A stretch of DNA of 5,965 nt from Deltaproteobacteria bacterium (GTDB lineage Bacteria; Desulfobacterota; JADFXK01): contig JADFYA010000064.1 of assembly GCA_015233285.1 (NCBI GenBank), positions 6,654 through 12,618 of the forward strand. Direction: 5' to 3'. The first letter of the stretch is position 1; each line of letters opens with the position of its first letter. Below the pieces are notes generated by a model, which searched no databases, had not been told where the DNA came from, and was given only the letters and a program-made list of their open reading frames with translations. This document shows positions 5,167 through 5,965 of the stretch, in pieces. The translations under genes and the position numbers were made by a program.

Positions 5167-5682
5167 ATGCCTCCAATTGTTTGTATTGTCGGAAAGTCCG
5201 ACTCCGGAAAAACGACTTTGCTGGAAAAACTGATCCCAGCGCTGGCTCGGCTGGGACTTAAGATCGGCACGGTGAAGCACGATGTCCATGGTTTCGAGAT
5301 GGACCATCCGGGAAAGGATTCCTATCGGCACAAGCACGCCGGCGCGGCTACGACCATTATCTCCTCTCCGGCCAAGATGGCCATGGTCAAGGACGTGGAT
5401 CATGACCAGACCTTAAGCGAACTGGCCGGGTATTTCCATGACGTTGATCTCATCCTGTCCGAGGGATACAAGCGGGAGAGTCATCCCAAAGTAGAGATAT
5501 TTCGGCCGGAAGTCCATCCTGAGCCGCTTTGCCGTGAGGATGGCCGGCTCATCGCCCTAGTCACCGATGCCGACCTGGACCTGGGTGTGCCCCGCTTCGG
5601 CCTGGAGGCTGCCGATGCGCTGGCCCGGTTTTTGGTGGCCTGGTTCGTTCCTGGGAAAGCACAGCCGCAGAGACTGGGGTGA
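5167..5682 (+). CDS. mobB: MobB, molybdopterin-guanine dinucleotide biosynthesis adaptor
   Basis: Complete 171-residue MobB, the usual length. ATG 5167 follows AGGTGA (5155-5160) by six bases. A Walker A motif, VGKSDSGKTT, lies at residues 8-17. Next come TVKHDVHGFEMDHPGKDSYR and KHAGA (family: 'VKH..HGFd.D.PGKDS.r...AGA'), then DLILSEGYKRESHPKVEIFR (family: 'lvEGyk....pKiev.R'). MobB is a cytoplasmic GTP-binding protein that assists MobA in attaching GMP to molybdopterin, forming the cofactor of formate dehydrogenases and related enzymes. No other molybdenum gene is visible, so it appears as an orphan between two broken genes. The frame is intact and conserved, so it is probably functional. 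Confidence 0.92.
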   Translation: MPPIVCIVGKSDSGKTTLLEKLIPALARLGLKIGTVKHDVHGFEMDHPGKDSYRHKHAGAATTIISSPAKMAMVKDVDHDQTLSELAGYFHDVDLILSEGYKRESHPKVEIFRPEVHPEPLCREDGRLIALVTDADLDLGVPRFGLEAADALARFLVAWFVPGKAQPQRLG

Positions 5683-5718
5683 GATTATGCAGTCATCAAT
5701 GATTTGGGTTAAGTAGAA

Positions 5719-5965
5719 ATGAGTATGGCCACACCAATAGGCGAGGAACCGGTGGGCAGGCGACCTGTTTCCCATCTGCCGAAGCATCACCGGCGACGGA
5801 GTCAGGCAGACCCTTAGATATTTCCAGAAGATCCTGCCGGAATTGACTATCTGCGAGGTCCCCTCCGGAACCCCGGCCTTCGACTGGACGGTGCCGTTTT
5901 GAACAGAATATCAGCGACGCCTATGTCATGGATGACCAAGTCTTGTCTGGTTGCGCTGTTCAGTT
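5719..5965 (+). pseudogene. Second DUF4910 aminopeptidase-like gene, broken by two frameshifts, truncated by window end
   Basis: Three successive frames spell one protein. ATG 5719 gives a start ending in TPIGEE (to 5748). The next frame gives [17 protein letters not shown], then [14 protein letters not shown], then [16 protein letters not shown] (5750-5899) and hits TGA at 5900. One base on, the third frame gives [13 protein letters not shown] to the edge. '[18 protein letters not shown]' and 'EVPSG..fDWTVP' are signatures of the DUF4910 N-terminal domain. The first break fits loss of about five bases where the family has 'EEMYrW'; the second fits one extra T in CCGTTTT. It lies 36 bases after mobB. 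Unlike the copy at 4087-4461, it keeps the canonical ICRSITG motif, so the two are divergent paralogues. Confidence 0.75.
5894..5907. repeat. Near-direct repeat, copy 2 (first copy 5123-5137)
   Basis: CCGTTTTGAACAGA matches 5123-5137 except for one T, and it coincides with the second frameshift of the DUF4910 pseudogene. Confidence 0.3.

Noticed and set aside
5557..5790. 77-residue minus-strand frame over the mobB end
   Set aside because: It is antisense to mobB and to the DUF4910 remnant, both recognised on the + strand.

Overview
The window looks like a chromosomal segment of a spore-forming-type Bacillota of moderate GC. The support is a yhbH tail followed by spoVR, GGAGG-like ribosome binding sites, and a sigma-A-type promoter. 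The genus cannot be read from the sequence. Every convincing gene lies on the + strand.

Region 1 (1-2502) is conserved and intact. It holds the last 55 codons of a YhbH/DUF444-type protein, then a full SpoVR with an unusual Cys/His-rich insert, then a 167-residue protein of unknown family with a good ribosome binding site. This matches the known prkA-yhbH-spoVR sporulation/stress cluster. A bulged hairpin lies between yhbH and spoVR.

Region 2 (2503-3018) has no credible gene but much structure. Its first 150 bases are GC-rich, fold into several helices and end in a six-T run, so they are a candidate structured noncoding RNA. An AT-rich part follows. It holds a 14-bp palindrome, two perfect tandem copies of a 12-bp palindrome overlapping the -35 box of a strong promoter, and a nested inverted repeat of about 74 bp with TATAAT boxes in and beside its inner arm.

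Region 3 (3019-5965) is an accessory, decaying block. It opens with an intact formyltransferase-fold protein that lacks the usual Asn and His of the active site. Next is a DUF4910 (aminopeptidase-like) gene reduced to its N-terminal domain and C-terminal winged helix in two frames. Then come both ends of what looks like a MAF/DUF115 motility-associated glycosyltransferase, again without its middle. An intact mobB (molybdenum cofactor guanylylation) follows. The window ends in a second DUF4910 copy broken by two small frameshifts. Formyltransferase, DUF4910 and MAF families suggest a former surface-glycan or flagellin-glycosylation locus. mobB appears to be an unrelated intact neighbour.

The most notable observations are the two successive genes that kept their ends and lost their middles, the second broken DUF4910 copy, the altered formyltransferase active site, the structured RNA candidate, and the tandem palindromes on the promoter. 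All family names come from recognising motifs by eye, with no database search.
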